The notes under the pieces: generated by a model | Seen by the model: the letters and a program-made list of their open reading frames with translations, nothing else | Databases searched by the model: none | Told to the model about the DNA's origin: nothing | In this document: positions 24,519 through 32,196 of the stretch, in pieces | Position numbering within the stretch: position 1 is the stretch's first letter | How the letters are laid out: the number at the start of each line of letters is the position of its first letter | Position numbers and translations under genes: made by a program | Assembly: GCA_945886445.1 (NCBI GenBank) | Contig: CAMCZG010000010.1 | Coordinates: 1-38,268 of the forward strand | Origin: Bifidobacterium breve | GTDB taxonomy: Bacteria > Actinomycetota > Acidimicrobiia > Acidimicrobiales > Ilumatobacteraceae | Reading direction: 5' to 3' | DNA length: 38,268 nt

Positions 24519-24522
24519 TACA
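24505..24522 (+). promoter_or_regulatory. 18-bp palindromic operator of toxin-antitoxin pair
   Basis: TGTATCACCGGTGATACA is a perfect palindrome ending 9 nt before the antitoxin ATG. It overlaps the extended -10, fitting autoregulation by the antitoxin or the toxin-antitoxin complex. Confidence 0.7.
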
Positions 24523-24524
24523 CT
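24516..24524 (+). promoter_or_regulatory. Extended -10 TGATACACT of the antitoxin gene
   Basis: TG-A-TACACT with the hexamer at 24519-24524, seven nt before ATG 24532. The likely start point coincides with the ATG, so the transcript would be leaderless. The hexamer half overlaps the palindrome, so operator binding would occlude polymerase. Confidence 0.5.
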
Positions 24525-24531
24525 GCCTGTC

Positions 24532-24771
24532 ATGAAGGAGATCACTGTGAGAGAACTACGCAACAACGGATCCGCGGTCATCAACCGTGTGTTGTCGGGT
24601 GAGAGCCTCTTGGTTACACGTGATGGCGCTGAAGTCGCAGAGCTGCATCCCGTGCATCAACGTCCCACCCACATCAGTGTCTTGCGGAAAAAGTGGCAGA
24701 GCCTTCCCTCGCTCGACCCAGTGGCACTACGAGCCGATATCGACTCCATCATCGATCAGAGCATCTCGTGA
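24532..24771 (+). CDS. Phd/YefM-type antitoxin
   Basis: 79 residues. MKEITVRELRNNGSAVINRVLSGESLLVTRDGAEVAEL is the N-terminal DNA-binding half of Phd/YefM antitoxins, which pair with VapC toxins in many actinobacteria. The C-terminal half (ISVLRKKWQSLPSLDPVALRADIDSIIDQSIS) should wrap the toxin. ATG 24532 gives the family-typical start; GTG 24547 in frame has AAGGAG six nt upstream and could add a shorter form. The toxin gene overlaps its stop. Confidence 0.88.
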   Translation: MKEITVRELRNNGSAVINRVLSGESLLVTRDGAEVAELHPVHQRPTHISVLRKKWQSLPSLDPVALRADIDSIIDQSIS

Positions 24772-25187
24772 GCACTGCTGCCGATGGGCTGCTTGACACC
24801 AGCACGCTCATCTTGCTGAATGAATTGGCCGATGAAGTTCAACTGCCAGAATTTCCCGTCATCAGCAGCATCACGCTTGCCGAACTTTCCGTTGGGCCAC
24901 TTGTTGCCAAAACAGAACACGAACGCAAAGTACGACAACTCCATTTACAGCTCGCAGAAAGCGAATTCGATTCGCTTCCCTTCAATGAATCTGCTGCGCG
25001 CATTTATGGCGGAATTGCAGCTGAACTCCGCAATAGTGGAAGCAAGAGAAAAGCTCGCGCTTTCGACACGCTCATTGCCGCAATAGCAATTGCACATCAG
25101 CTTCCCTTGTACACAGTGAACCCCAGCGACTTCGCTGGAATTTCCGATTTAGATGTGCGGGCAGTTCCTCACCCGCAGCACCCTTAA
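24768..25187 (+). CDS. vapC: VapC-type PIN-domain ribonuclease toxin
   Basis: 139 residues from GTG 24768, which overlaps the antitoxin stop (GTGA); an earlier frame start at 24693 would run through the antitoxin. PIN-domain acidic residues are in place: Asp10 in GLLDTSTLI, Glu39 in SSITLAELSVG, Asp100 in ARAFDTLIAAIAI, and Asp121 after TVNPSDF. VapC toxins cleave tRNA or rRNA and are neutralised by the antitoxin. It is convergent with the acyl-CoA dehydrogenase gene, 10 nt apart. Confidence 0.9.
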   Translation: MSTAADGLLDTSTLILLNELADEVQLPEFPVISSITLAELSVGPLVAKTEHERKVRQLHLQLAESEFDSLPFNESAARIYGGIAAELRNSGSKRKARAFDTLIAAIAIAHQLPLYTVNPSDFAGISDLDVRAVPHPQHP

Positions 25188-25197
25188 CGCCACAGCC

Positions 25198-26517
25198 TCA
25201 GGATGGGCCTGAGAACATACCGCGGTATGTCTCTGGAGTGCCCATCACAGGATCATCTTCATAGCGAGCAATTTCCGCACGACCCACAACGCTCCAGTGC
25301 ACTTCATCGGGGCCGTCGGCCAAACGCAATGTGCGCTGGCTGGCATACATGCGCGACAGCGGCGTCCACTGTGAAACACCTGTTGCTCCGTGCATTTGAA
25401 TTGCCTCGTCGATAATTTGGCAAACGCGCTGAGGAACCATTGCCTTCACAGCGCTCACCCATACACGTGCTTCAGCATTGCCGAGTGTGTCCATTGCTTT
25501 CGCTGCGCGCAGAACCATTAGGCGACATGCCTCAATTTCAATGCGTGCTTTGGCAATGACTTCAGGGTTTTTACCCAATCGCGTCAGTGGTTTTCCGAAT
25601 GCTTCACGATGCAAACCGCGGCGCACCATGAGCTCTAGGGCGCGCTCTGCTGCACCGATAGAACGCATGCAGTGATGAATGCGTCCTGGTCCGAGGCGAA
25701 CCTGTGAAATTTCAAAACCACGACCTTCGCCTAAAAGAATATTGTCCTTCGGAACACGCACATCGTTGAAGCGCAAATGCATGTGGCCATGTGGCGCATC
25801 GTCTTCACCGAATACATGCATTGCGCCAATAATTTCCACACCCGGAGTATTCATAGGAACAAGAATTTGCGATTGGCGACGATGCGGCGGGCCATCGGGG
25901 CTAGTCATGACCATCACAATCATGATTTTGCAGCGTGGATCACCAGCACCTGAAATGTAAAACTTCTCACCGTTAATGAGCCACTCATCACCATCGAGCA
26001 CTGCAGTGGTGGCAATATTCTTTGCATCAGATGACGCAACATCGGGTTCGGTCATTGCAAAAGCGGAACGAATTTCACCTTGCAGCAATGGCTCAAGCCA
26101 TTCTTTTTTCTGTGCAGGAGTACCCACACGCTCAAGCACTTCCATGTTGCCTGTGTCAGGAGCCGAACAGTTCAAGCACTCAGAGGCCAACGGGTTCTTA
26201 CCCAACTCAGTTGCTATGTAGGCATAGTCGAGGTTTGATAAACCTTCACCAGTCTCGGCGTTTGGTAAGAAGAAGTTCCACAAGCCATTCGCCTTCGCTT
26301 TATCTTTCACAGATTGCAACAGTTCAAGCTGACCAGGCGCGTAACCCCAGCGGTCGGCACGCCCTTCGCCAAGGGCATAGAACTCTTCGGTAATGGGGTC
26401 TACTTCGTTTGCAATAAACTCTTTCACTGCTTCATACAAAGGCAACACGTGCTCGGACATTGCCAAGTTCATGGCAACGTCTGTGGCTATTCCTGAATGC
26501 ATCCCCGGCTTTGGCAT
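25198..26517 (-). CDS. Acyl-CoA dehydrogenase (ACAD10/11-like)
   Basis: 439 residues. LNCSAPDTGNMEVLERVGTPAQKKEWLEPLLQGEIRSAFAMTEPDVASSDAKNIATTA is the FAD-binding middle region; FYISGAGDPRCKIMIVM, GPGRIHHCMRSIGAAERALELM, REAFGKPL and QMHGATGVSQWTPL, LADGPDEVHWSVVGRAEIARY follow. Ordering and the GPGRIHHCMR motif point to the ACAD10/ACAD11-like branch acting on branched or unusual acyl-CoAs. Soluble, FAD-dependent; needs an electron-transfer flavoprotein not encoded here. GAGGGG precedes the ATG. Stands alone on its strand. Confidence 0.93.
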   Translation of the reverse strand: MPKPGMHSGIATDVAMNLAMSEHVLPLYEAVKEFIANEVDPITEEFYALGEGRADRWGYAPGQLELLQSVKDKAKANGLWNFFLPNAETGEGLSNLDYAYIATELGKNPLASECLNCSAPDTGNMEVLERVGTPAQKKEWLEPLLQGEIRSAFAMTEPDVASSDAKNIATTAVLDGDEWLINGEKFYISGAGDPRCKIMIVMVMTSPDGPPHRRQSQILVPMNTPGVEIIGAMHVFGEDDAPHGHMHLRFNDVRVPKDNILLGEGRGFEISQVRLGPGRIHHCMRSIGAAERALELMVRRGLHREAFGKPLTRLGKNPEVIAKARIEIEACRLMVLRAAKAMDTLGNAEARVWVSAVKAMVPQRVCQIIDEAIQMHGATGVSQWTPLSRMYASQRTLRLADGPDEVHWSVVGRAEIARYEDDPVMGTPETYRGMFSGPS

Positions 26518-26570
26518 CTTTTCCCCTCAATTATTCGCGACTAAAGCCCAACTTTCTTGGGCACATAGGA

Positions 26571-26576
26571 AATACT
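26571..26576 (+). promoter_or_regulatory. -10 hexamer AATACT before DoxX-like gene
   Basis: Four of six bases match TATAAT with ACTGAT (6 nt) before ATG 26583; weaker member of the leaderless set. Confidence 0.3.
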
Positions 26577-26582
26577 ACTGAT

Positions 26583-26960
26583 ATGCGCCGAAACCTCTTA
26601 GCCGTAGCAGTGGGAAGCATCATTGTCTTTGCCGGAATCATGCATTTTGCTTCACCTGGTTATTTCAATGACATCGTTCCCCCATGGCTCCCCTTCAGCA
26701 ATAGCTTCTGGACCTACGCCAGCGGCGTTGCCGAGCTGATTGTGGGTGGGCTCATTTTGCGGCCATCTACGCGCAAATGGGGTGGGTACGGGCTCGTCGC
26801 GCTTCTCATTGCCGTCTACCCCGCCAACTTGTACATGACCTGGGATTGGCGCAATCGTTCAGGAGGCGAGCAATTTATTTCCTGGGCTCGCCTGCCGCTG
26901 CAATTTGTGATGATTGCTGTTGCTTTGCGGATTGCGCGCAGCAGGCACAGAGTGCTCTAA
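26583..26960 (+). CDS. DoxX-like membrane protein
   Basis: 125 residues from ATG 26583; the frame is open upstream only through the divergent dehydrogenase start. Four membrane helices. GIMHFASPGYFNDIVPPWLPFSNSFWTYASGVAELIVGGLIL matches the DoxX-like/DUF417-type pattern with a conserved His-Phe and Pro-Pro-Trp. Its end overlaps the convergent ABC ATPase gene by 4 nt. Function unknown. Confidence 0.75.
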   Translation: MRRNLLAVAVGSIIVFAGIMHFASPGYFNDIVPPWLPFSNSFWTYASGVAELIVGGLILRPSTRKWGGYGLVALLIAVYPANLYMTWDWRNRSGGEQFISWARLPLQFVMIAVALRIARSRHRVL

Positions 26961-27703
26961 GTGTGAGCACTCCGCAATGCTTCATTAATTTTTCCCGACA
27001 AGTCAGCGAAAGATGCTTCAAATCTCAATGAAGGATCTCGAGGGTATGCATATGGCACGTCAAAGGAGGCAATAACTCTGCCTGGGCGTGCGGACATTAC
27101 AAGTACGCGTGTAGATAAGAAAACAGCCTCACTTATCGAGTGCGTAATAAATAATCCTGCAAATTTCTCTTGAGAAAACAACTTTAAAGTTTCTTCATTC
27201 AGATATTCGCGCGTAATTTCGTCTACCGCCCCAAATGGTTCATCGAACATCAGCAAAGGTGGTTTAAGAGTCAGTGTGCGAGCCAATGAAGCTCTCATTC
27301 TCATTCCGCCTGATAAAGCCTTTGGGTAATAATCTTCGAATCCGGTCAGTCCGACCATATCTATGGAGCGCTGGATGATCTCTGCTCTATCACTTTTAGG
27401 GATCTTGTGTAGCTCGAGAAATAATTCGATATTTGAGCGCACTGTACGCCAGGGAAAAAGTGTGGCGTCTTGAAAGACATACCCAATGTTTGAACGATCT
27501 ACTTTTACTGTTCCAGAAGTTTGTTCGAGCAGCCCAGAGGCGATACGTAAAAGAGTGGACTTACCACAACCTGAAGGCCCGACGACAGTAACAAACTCTC
27601 CTTTACTCACATCAAAGGAGACATCGGCGATTGCTTTCGTACCATCTGGAAACTCCATTGATATATTTCGAAAGGAAAGCGAAGGTTCTACTTCTAAGCT
27701 CAA
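26957..27703 (-). CDS. ABC importer ATP-binding protein (SsuB/TauB/ThiZ-type)
   Basis: 248 residues. Walker [10 protein letters not shown] (about 42-50), Q-loop GYVFQDATLFPWRTV, signature LSGGMRMRASLARTL, Walker B LLMFDEPFGAVDE and H-loop FITHSISEAVFLSTRVLVMSARPGRV. The VFQ-LFPW and MSARPGRV motifs are typical of the nitrate/sulfonate/taurine/thiamin-precursor importer group. The start overlaps the cyclo-ligase-like gene by 4 nt (ATGA), placing the ATPase in the same operon as the permease and binding protein. Confidence 0.92.
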   Translation of the reverse strand: MSLEVEPSLSFRNISMEFPDGTKAIADVSFDVSKGEFVTVVGPSGCGKSTLLRIASGLLEQTSGTVKVDRSNIGYVFQDATLFPWRTVRSNIELFLELHKIPKSDRAEIIQRSIDMVGLTGFEDYYPKALSGGMRMRASLARTLTLKPPLLMFDEPFGAVDEITREYLNEETLKLFSQEKFAGLFITHSISEAVFLSTRVLVMSARPGRVIASFDVPYAYPRDPSLRFEASFADLSGKINEALRSAHT

Positions 27704-28476
27704 GTCGTAATCCTCTTCATCATCTCACGCAGAAATGGGATGTTGTCAAATTGATCCGGTTGAACTGAATCCCAATCAACGCCTTTTGGCCGCGGGTACT
27801 TAGTATTTGTTTCAAGAATTTCTTCCGTTGTAATGATCCAATCCAGCGGAGAGTCATGCGCAGCCATAACAACGTCACTATTTGGGACTAATTGAATTGG
27901 ATGCACAGTTGTCACCAACGGTGCACCGTTTGGAATCAGACCTAACTCACGAAAAATTCCAAGTTCAAGGTCGGCGAAACCGGCGCCCTTGCCCGTTCTT
28001 CCACCGGCACGAGTCACTGCTACACAACCGACCACAAGAACATCCATGGGGTCCATCTCTTCAAATTGCAATGGCTTTCCATATTTCATGGCACCTTGGG
28101 AATACATCACTTCTTCAAACGCAATTCCGTCTTTTTTCAAGCGCACTGGGTCGAGTTCGACAAATGGGTAATCTGCAACAAGTTCAGGCACAGGTGTGTA
28201 AACACGTTTGCCCTCTTGCAGTGCCAGAAGCCTCACTGGGGCCTGACCGGCATCGGGATTTGACTTGACGAGCGATGCTTCTTTCCAAAATGGAAGCGAT
28301 CCTAAAAGTGCAGCAGCTTTTTCTGCTCCTAGAAAATTAGGAATTGTGCTCACGGCCGCTCCATGAACCGACCCGGTTGCTTCAAGTTCATGCCAAACCC
28401 GATTACGAACGACGTCTTTACGACTATCGCGCCCGGCCCAGCGGCCATCTTCATGATTATTCAGATGCTCGTTCAT
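27700..28476 (-). CDS. 5-formyltetrahydrofolate cyclo-ligase paralogue (COG0212/MTHFSD-like)
   Basis: 258 residues. The C-terminal half carries DVLVVGCVAVTRAGGRTGKGAGFADLELGIFRELGLI, where the GKG-x-GFADLE-x-G form is that of the COG0212/MTHFSD branch, not the GRGGGYYD form of true 5-formyl-THF cyclo-ligase. The RNRVWHELEATGSVHGAAVSTIPNFLGAEKAA start agrees. Comparative genomic and genetic work links COG0212 to thiamin metabolism. GAGGAAA precedes the ATG. It lies between the binding protein and ATPase genes of an ABC importer, overlapping the latter, which makes a metabolic link with the imported compound likely. Confidence 0.82.
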   Translation of the reverse strand: MNEHLNNHEDGRWAGRDSRKDVVRNRVWHELEATGSVHGAAVSTIPNFLGAEKAAALLGSLPFWKEASLVKSNPDAGQAPVRLLALQEGKRVYTPVPELVADYPFVELDPVRLKKDGIAFEEVMYSQGAMKYGKPLQFEEMDPMDVLVVGCVAVTRAGGRTGKGAGFADLELGIFRELGLIPNGAPLVTTVHPIQLVPNSDVVMAAHDSPLDWIITTEEILETNTKYPRPKGVDWDSVQPDQFDNIPFLREMMKRITT

Positions 28477-28524
28477 TTTAAATCGTTTCCTCAGTATTGA
28501 GTAAGAGTGCTAAAGAGAAGTGAA

Positions 28525-28565
28525 TGTGGGTCGGTGCGCAAAGAACCGGGAGGCACCGACCCACA
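28525..28565 (-). other. Strong stem-loop after the binding-protein gene
   Basis: TGTGGGTCGGTGC (28525-28537) and GCACCGACCCACA (28553-28565) form a perfect 13-bp stem with a 15-nt loop, a few nt after the binding-protein stop. No T-tract follows on the minus strand, so it is more likely an mRNA-stabilising or partial-termination element that boosts binding-protein yield over downstream genes. Confidence 0.65.
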
Positions 28566-28569
28566 CAAC

Positions 28570-29820
28570 TCACTTCAGCCCGATGGCTGGATCTAGGAAT
28601 TCATTAGTGAATACGTCTGCTGCTTTAACAGCTGGGTCCATTGTCGTAGAGCCATCAGCAGTGAAGAGTGGCTTCAAAATATCCATCACGCCCTGAATTC
28701 GTGCTTCATCAAAATCACCAATTGTGGCGTTATCTCCGTTGCTCACGAATCCGCGCGTGGCAAATGCTTCCGTTGCTGCATCGTTGAGACCAATAGAGGT
28801 CTTCCAAAAAGCGGCTCCGAGATCTTTTGCGTTAATGCTCTCCACCAAAGTGTTTACTTCAGCTGGATCGGCAAGATAATCAACAACTGCTTGCTGCATA
28901 ATTGGGACAAGCTTCTTTAAACATGGTGATAGTTCAGCAAGTTTGTCTTTGGCAACAGCAACAGTAAGCGGATAGATACCCAACCCTAATTCATTGACTG
29001 TTACGAACTTAACGGGCTTGTTCCACTCTGGAGTTTCCTTTGAAAAAGTGTAAGGCTCGCTCGATTCGTAGCCTTGGTTAAGCCACTTACCTTCGTTTGT
29101 TACGAATTTGTCTTTGTCTCCGGCATAGCCCTCAACAAATGCATCAGATGGAATGCCTTTACCAATGAGATAACGAACGTAGGAATACTGCTTTGACGTT
29201 ACGTACATTTTTGCACCCTTGTCGACTGCAGCTTTCAGATCATCAACGGTCTTGATTTCGCCGTATACCTCAGGGTCGTACATCAAACCTTGTGGATTGC
29301 TGTCAAGTGGAGCAAAAACTGCAACCGTAGGAAACTTCTTTGAAAGCAAAGTTGCGTCATCTGTATAGACATAAGCCAATTGAGGTGTCACGCCTTGCAC
29401 TAAGTTGCCCGCATACAAAGCGGAACTTGGTGTTGCACCATCACCTAAGCCTGGCCCGCCATCGATGATTTGCAGATCAATACCCGTTGAACCAAGCGGT
29501 CCTTTGTAAATATTCTGTGTTGCCTCACCTGCACCACCAATGAGTTGATACAAGCCATGATGTTCAACTTCTGCTAGCCAATCTTTTTGCACAATCAATG
29601 GGTTCGGGCATACGTCCGCCAATGATGTTGTGTAATTCGCAGCGGCAAACGCCCCGGGTGCGCCAGACTCTGGCACGGTGGCATCGGCATCAGTTGTTAT
29701 TGTTGCCGCCGAGTCGGCAGTTACCTCTTCGGTATCTGCAGAATCAGAACTACTTCCACATGCACTGATTGCTATCGCGAGTCCTACTAAGACTCCAATC
29801 ATTTTCTTATTATGTTGCAT
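28570..29820 (-). CDS. ABC importer substrate-binding lipoprotein
   Basis: 416 residues. Signal peptide with lipobox ISAC (lipidated Cys21), then a Ser/Asp/Thr linker rich in acidic residues. The mature part shows the two-lobe SBP pattern: VCPNPLIVQKDWLAEVEHHGLYQLIG, GLMYDPEVYGEIKTVDDLKAAVDKGAKMYVT and YAGDKDKFVTNEGKW. It resembles SsuA/ThiY-type proteins, but no aromatic-box signature fixes the ligand. It is followed by a strong stem-loop and lies 44 nt after the permease gene, with GAAAGGAAAA as ribosome site. Confidence 0.87.
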   Translation of the reverse strand: MQHNKKMIGVLVGLAIAISACGSSSDSADTEEVTADSAATITTDADATVPESGAPGAFAAANYTTSLADVCPNPLIVQKDWLAEVEHHGLYQLIGGAGEATQNIYKGPLGSTGIDLQIIDGGPGLGDGATPSSALYAGNLVQGVTPQLAYVYTDDATLLSKKFPTVAVFAPLDSNPQGLMYDPEVYGEIKTVDDLKAAVDKGAKMYVTSKQYSYVRYLIGKGIPSDAFVEGYAGDKDKFVTNEGKWLNQGYESSEPYTFSKETPEWNKPVKFVTVNELGLGIYPLTVAVAKDKLAELSPCLKKLVPIMQQAVVDYLADPAEVNTLVESINAKDLGAAFWKTSIGLNDAATEAFATRGFVSNGDNATIGDFDEARIQGVMDILKPLFTADGSTTMDPAVKAADVFTNEFLDPAIGLK

Positions 29821-29864
29821 TTGATTTTCCTTTCGGGGTTATTTGCTGAGTAGAGATTGAGTGA

Positions 29865-30719
29865 TCATGATGCCGATGCATGCCATTTATACGTAAGGCG
29901 CTTACCGAGAACCGTGAAGAATAGATAGACCGAAATTCCAAGCAGAGAGGAAACAAGCAAAGTGGCATAGAGGCGCTCATACTCAAGTAATACTCGGTAC
30001 TGAATCAAACGCTGTCCGAGACCAGGCTTGCCTTGCTGAAAAAACTGCTCACCGACAATTGCCCCAATCACCGAGAGCCCGGCAGAGATACGAAATGCCG
30101 TGAATAGATAGGGCAATGCATTTGGCAGTGCCAACTTACGAATACGCGTTCTCCACGGGGCACCATGCAAAGTCATTAGGTCATGCATCGATGGCTCGAC
30201 CGATTTCAGACCTAGAAGTAAATTTGTGGGAATAGGGAAAAATGAAATCACCACGCACACGATGCACTTAGACCCAAATCCGTAGCCAAAAGCCACTGTC
30301 ATCAACGGAGATATCGCCAATATTGGGACTGCTTGAAGAGCTACAAGCACGGGGTAACTAGCTCGCTCTAACCATCCAAAGCGATACATCAAAAGTCCGA
30401 GCGACACTCCCAAGAAAACGGCAATGAGCAGACCAACTAGAGCCAATTCTGTAGTCAAAATTAAACTGGAAAGGATTTCTTCACGAGCACGAGAATTGGA
30501 AAATGCTTTGGTGAACAAACTATGGGGTGGGGGCAGCAGAAACTGCCGACTTGGCTTGAGGCGGGCACTGAATCCGTACCACACTCCGAGCAAGACGAAA
30601 ACTGAAATCATCGGCGGAATGACCGTTTTCCAGCGTCCACCCATTGCATCTTGACGCCTCTTCATCGCCCAGTTTTTTGAGGGGGTTTTTCCTGAGCGAT
30701 ACTCCAACATGTCTGACAT
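29865..30719 (-). CDS. ABC importer permease (SsuC/TauC/ThiX-type)
   Basis: 284 residues from ATG 30719; ATG 30710 and ATG 30665 are alternatives because the operator at 30705-30723 covers the first two codons. About six membrane helices, with the coupling loop VEPSMHDLMTLHGAPWRTRIRKLALPNALPYLFTAFRISAGLSVIGAIVGEQFF matching BPD_transp_1 permeases of the SsuC type (EAA loop with HGA-x6-R-x2-LP). LGVWYGFSARLKPSRQFLLPPPHSLF starts the first periplasmic section. Confidence 0.92.
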   Translation of the reverse strand: MSDMLEYRSGKTPSKNWAMKRRQDAMGGRWKTVIPPMISVFVLLGVWYGFSARLKPSRQFLLPPPHSLFTKAFSNSRAREEILSSLILTTELALVGLLIAVFLGVSLGLLMYRFGWLERASYPVLVALQAVPILAISPLMTVAFGYGFGSKCIVCVVISFFPIPTNLLLGLKSVEPSMHDLMTLHGAPWRTRIRKLALPNALPYLFTAFRISAGLSVIGAIVGEQFFQQGKPGLGQRLIQYRVLLEYERLYATLLVSSLLGISVYLFFTVLGKRLTYKWHASAS

Positions 30720-30723
30720 GTTG
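30705..30723 (-). promoter_or_regulatory. GntR-type operator 1 overlapping the permease start
   Basis: CAACATGTC-T-GACATGTTG is a perfect inverted repeat with 9-bp arms, containing the GT-N3-AC core of GntR regulators. It covers ATG 30719 and ATG 30710 of the permease. Confidence 0.7.
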
Positions 30724-30731
30724 CCACAGAA

Positions 30732-30746
30732 AGATGTCAGACATGT
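30732..30746 (-). promoter_or_regulatory. GntR-type operator 2
   Basis: ATGTC-A-GACAT core (30734-30744), the same half-site as operator 1, centred 25 nt from it (30714 and 30739). Tandem sites of this spacing suggest cooperative binding by the adjacent GntR protein. Confidence 0.6.
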
Positions 30747-30820
30747 TTCGAAAGTGTGCTTCTTACGTAAAGTAAATGTTCAATAGACTTTTTGTACAAC
30801 TCAATGAGTTCAAGAGATAC

Positions 30821-31555
30821 CTAATGCAGTTTGTCTACCGTTCTGATGAGACCCAATCTCACCGCTCCCGGAACGTAATAATCATGGGCATAAAAAACAC
30901 GTTCTCCCGCTTGCGATATACCAATGCACTCCAATACGAGTAGAGCTGACCGCAAAGGGACATCCAACCATTCTGAAAGTTCTTTTGTTGCATTCACTGC
31001 CCCAGGAACAGCAAGATCCCACAGAACCTTCTGGCCAGTGAGGTGAGGAACTAACTCCAGCACTGAACGGCCTTTTGGCAATTTCACATCGAGCGAAGGA
31101 AGGGGGACCTCGTCTATCGCCACACGAACTGGGCTACCGTCTGCCAGCCATCTTTTCACGATTCGTAAAACAGGAGTGCCCACTTCACATCCAAATGCAT
31201 TTGCGGATTCACTGCCCATTTTAATTCGCTCTTCAACAAGCACTTCCACACTGGGAACAAAACCTGCTTCGCTGAGCACTTCTGAGAAGTCGCCTACCTG
31301 GTCGAATCGACCAGCAAGGTCTAATGCATCTTTGTTAATGAAAGTTTGGCTGCCTTTACGGCGATGAATAACGCCATCTCGCTCAAGTCGCACAAGTGCT
31401 TCACGCAACGATGGGCGACTGACCCCCAACATATTGGCAAGTGTGGGTTCACCAGGTAGCGATTCGCCCTTTGATGAAGCACGCTCCACCATTCCTAGAA
31501 GGCGATCTTCCATTTCTAGTCGACCAGATTTTTTCTTACTTTTTCGCACAACCAC
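30821..31555 (-). CDS. GntR/HutC-family transcriptional regulator with UTRA domain
   Basis: 244 residues. The N-terminal winged helix-turn-helix reads GESLPGEPTLANMLGVSRPSLREALVRLERDGVIHRRKGSQTFI (about 32-75), and the C-terminal UTRA ligand domain includes VGTPVLRIVKRWLADGSPVRVAIDEVPLPSL and LECIGISQAGERVFYAHDYYVPGAVRLGLIR. UTRA binds small effectors, often the transported substrate. It lies directly upstream of the permease gene, with matching operators in between, so it probably represses the importer operon. Start is 8 nt after the engB stop. Confidence 0.93.
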   Translation of the reverse strand: MVVRKSKKKSGRLEMEDRLLGMVERASSKGESLPGEPTLANMLGVSRPSLREALVRLERDGVIHRRKGSQTFINKDALDLAGRFDQVGDFSEVLSEAGFVPSVEVLVEERIKMGSESANAFGCEVGTPVLRIVKRWLADGSPVRVAIDEVPLPSLDVKLPKGRSVLELVPHLTGQKVLWDLAVPGAVNATKELSEWLDVPLRSALLVLECIGISQAGERVFYAHDYYVPGAVRLGLIRTVDKLH

Positions 31556-31563
31556 CGCTATCG

Positions 31564-32154
31564 CTATTTAGCCTTACCCAAAATGCCGTTCACGGCATTG
31601 CGTAACGAGTCAATGCCCACTCCGCTCGACGCACTCACCCACATGACATCTTTTTGTGCCACTTCGCAGCCTGCAGCCAAATCGCGCTTTCGCGTATCGC
31701 GTTTCGACGACTTCACCTTGTCGTGCTTCGTAGCAACAATGGTATGCGGAACTTCATTTTCACGCAGGTGCTCGAGCATTTGCACATCAAGTTTGGTGGG
31801 CCCAATTTCACCATCAACCAAAACAAAAACCATTTCCAGTTCTTCTCGCTCAAGCAAGTAGCCAACAATCATCTTTTCCCACCCTGCGCGTATACGCCCC
31901 GGCACTTTGGCATATCCATAACCCGGAAGGTCGACGATGGTTCCCTTGCTTGGTGTTTCAAATAAGTTGATGAGTTGCGTACGCCCGGGAGTGTTCGACA
32001 CTTTGGCAAGTTGCTTGCGGTTGGCAAGCGCGTTGATAAGTGACGACTTCCCCACATTTGAACGCCCCACAAATGCAACTTCTACCGGCGACTCGGGCAA
32101 TGTAGACATGTTTGATGCCGAGGTCACAAAGGCAATTTGCAGCGGCGAGGTCAC
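31564..32154 (-). CDS. engB: EngB/YsxC GTPase (ribosome assembly)
   Basis: 196 residues. G1 GRSNVGKSS (30-38), G2 TPGRTQ with Thr59, G3 DLPGYG (75-80) and G4 TKHD (142-145). EngB is an essential GTPase of late 50S assembly. GTG start with -10 hexamer TAAACT six nt upstream and no ribosome site, consistent with a leaderless transcript. It is followed 8 nt later by the GntR gene, so regulator expression may follow engB. Confidence 0.95.
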   Translation of the reverse strand: MTSPLQIAFVTSASNMSTLPESPVEVAFVGRSNVGKSSLINALANRKQLAKVSNTPGRTQLINLFETPSKGTIVDLPGYGYAKVPGRIRAGWEKMIVGYLLEREELEMVFVLVDGEIGPTKLDVQMLEHLRENEVPHTIVATKHDKVKSSKRDTRKRDLAAGCEVAQKDVMWVSASSGVGIDSLRNAVNGILGKAK

Positions 32155-32160
32155 TTGCTT

Positions 32161-32166
32161 AGTTTA
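32161..32166 (-). promoter_or_regulatory. -10 hexamer TAAACT, leaderless start of engB
   Basis: TANNNT hexamer with AAGCAA (6 nt) before GTG 32154. Confidence 0.5.
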
Positions 32167-32196
32167 CGCCAGCATTTTTCGATTATTCCTGATGGC

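Noticed and set aside
24693-24767. Longer VapC start within the antitoxin gene
   Set aside because: The GTG overlapping the antitoxin stop gives the family-typical N-terminus LLDTST; the extension is antitoxin sequence in another frame.
30771-30783. TTGAAC as -35 of the permease promoter
   Set aside because: No acceptable -10 follows at 16-18 nt, so the promoter is left unplaced.
30720-30820. Possible TPP riboswitch before the ABC importer
   Set aside because: The 100-nt leader holds no THI-box motifs such as CTGAGA or the ACCTGAACCTG-like core; it is occupied by the GntR operators.
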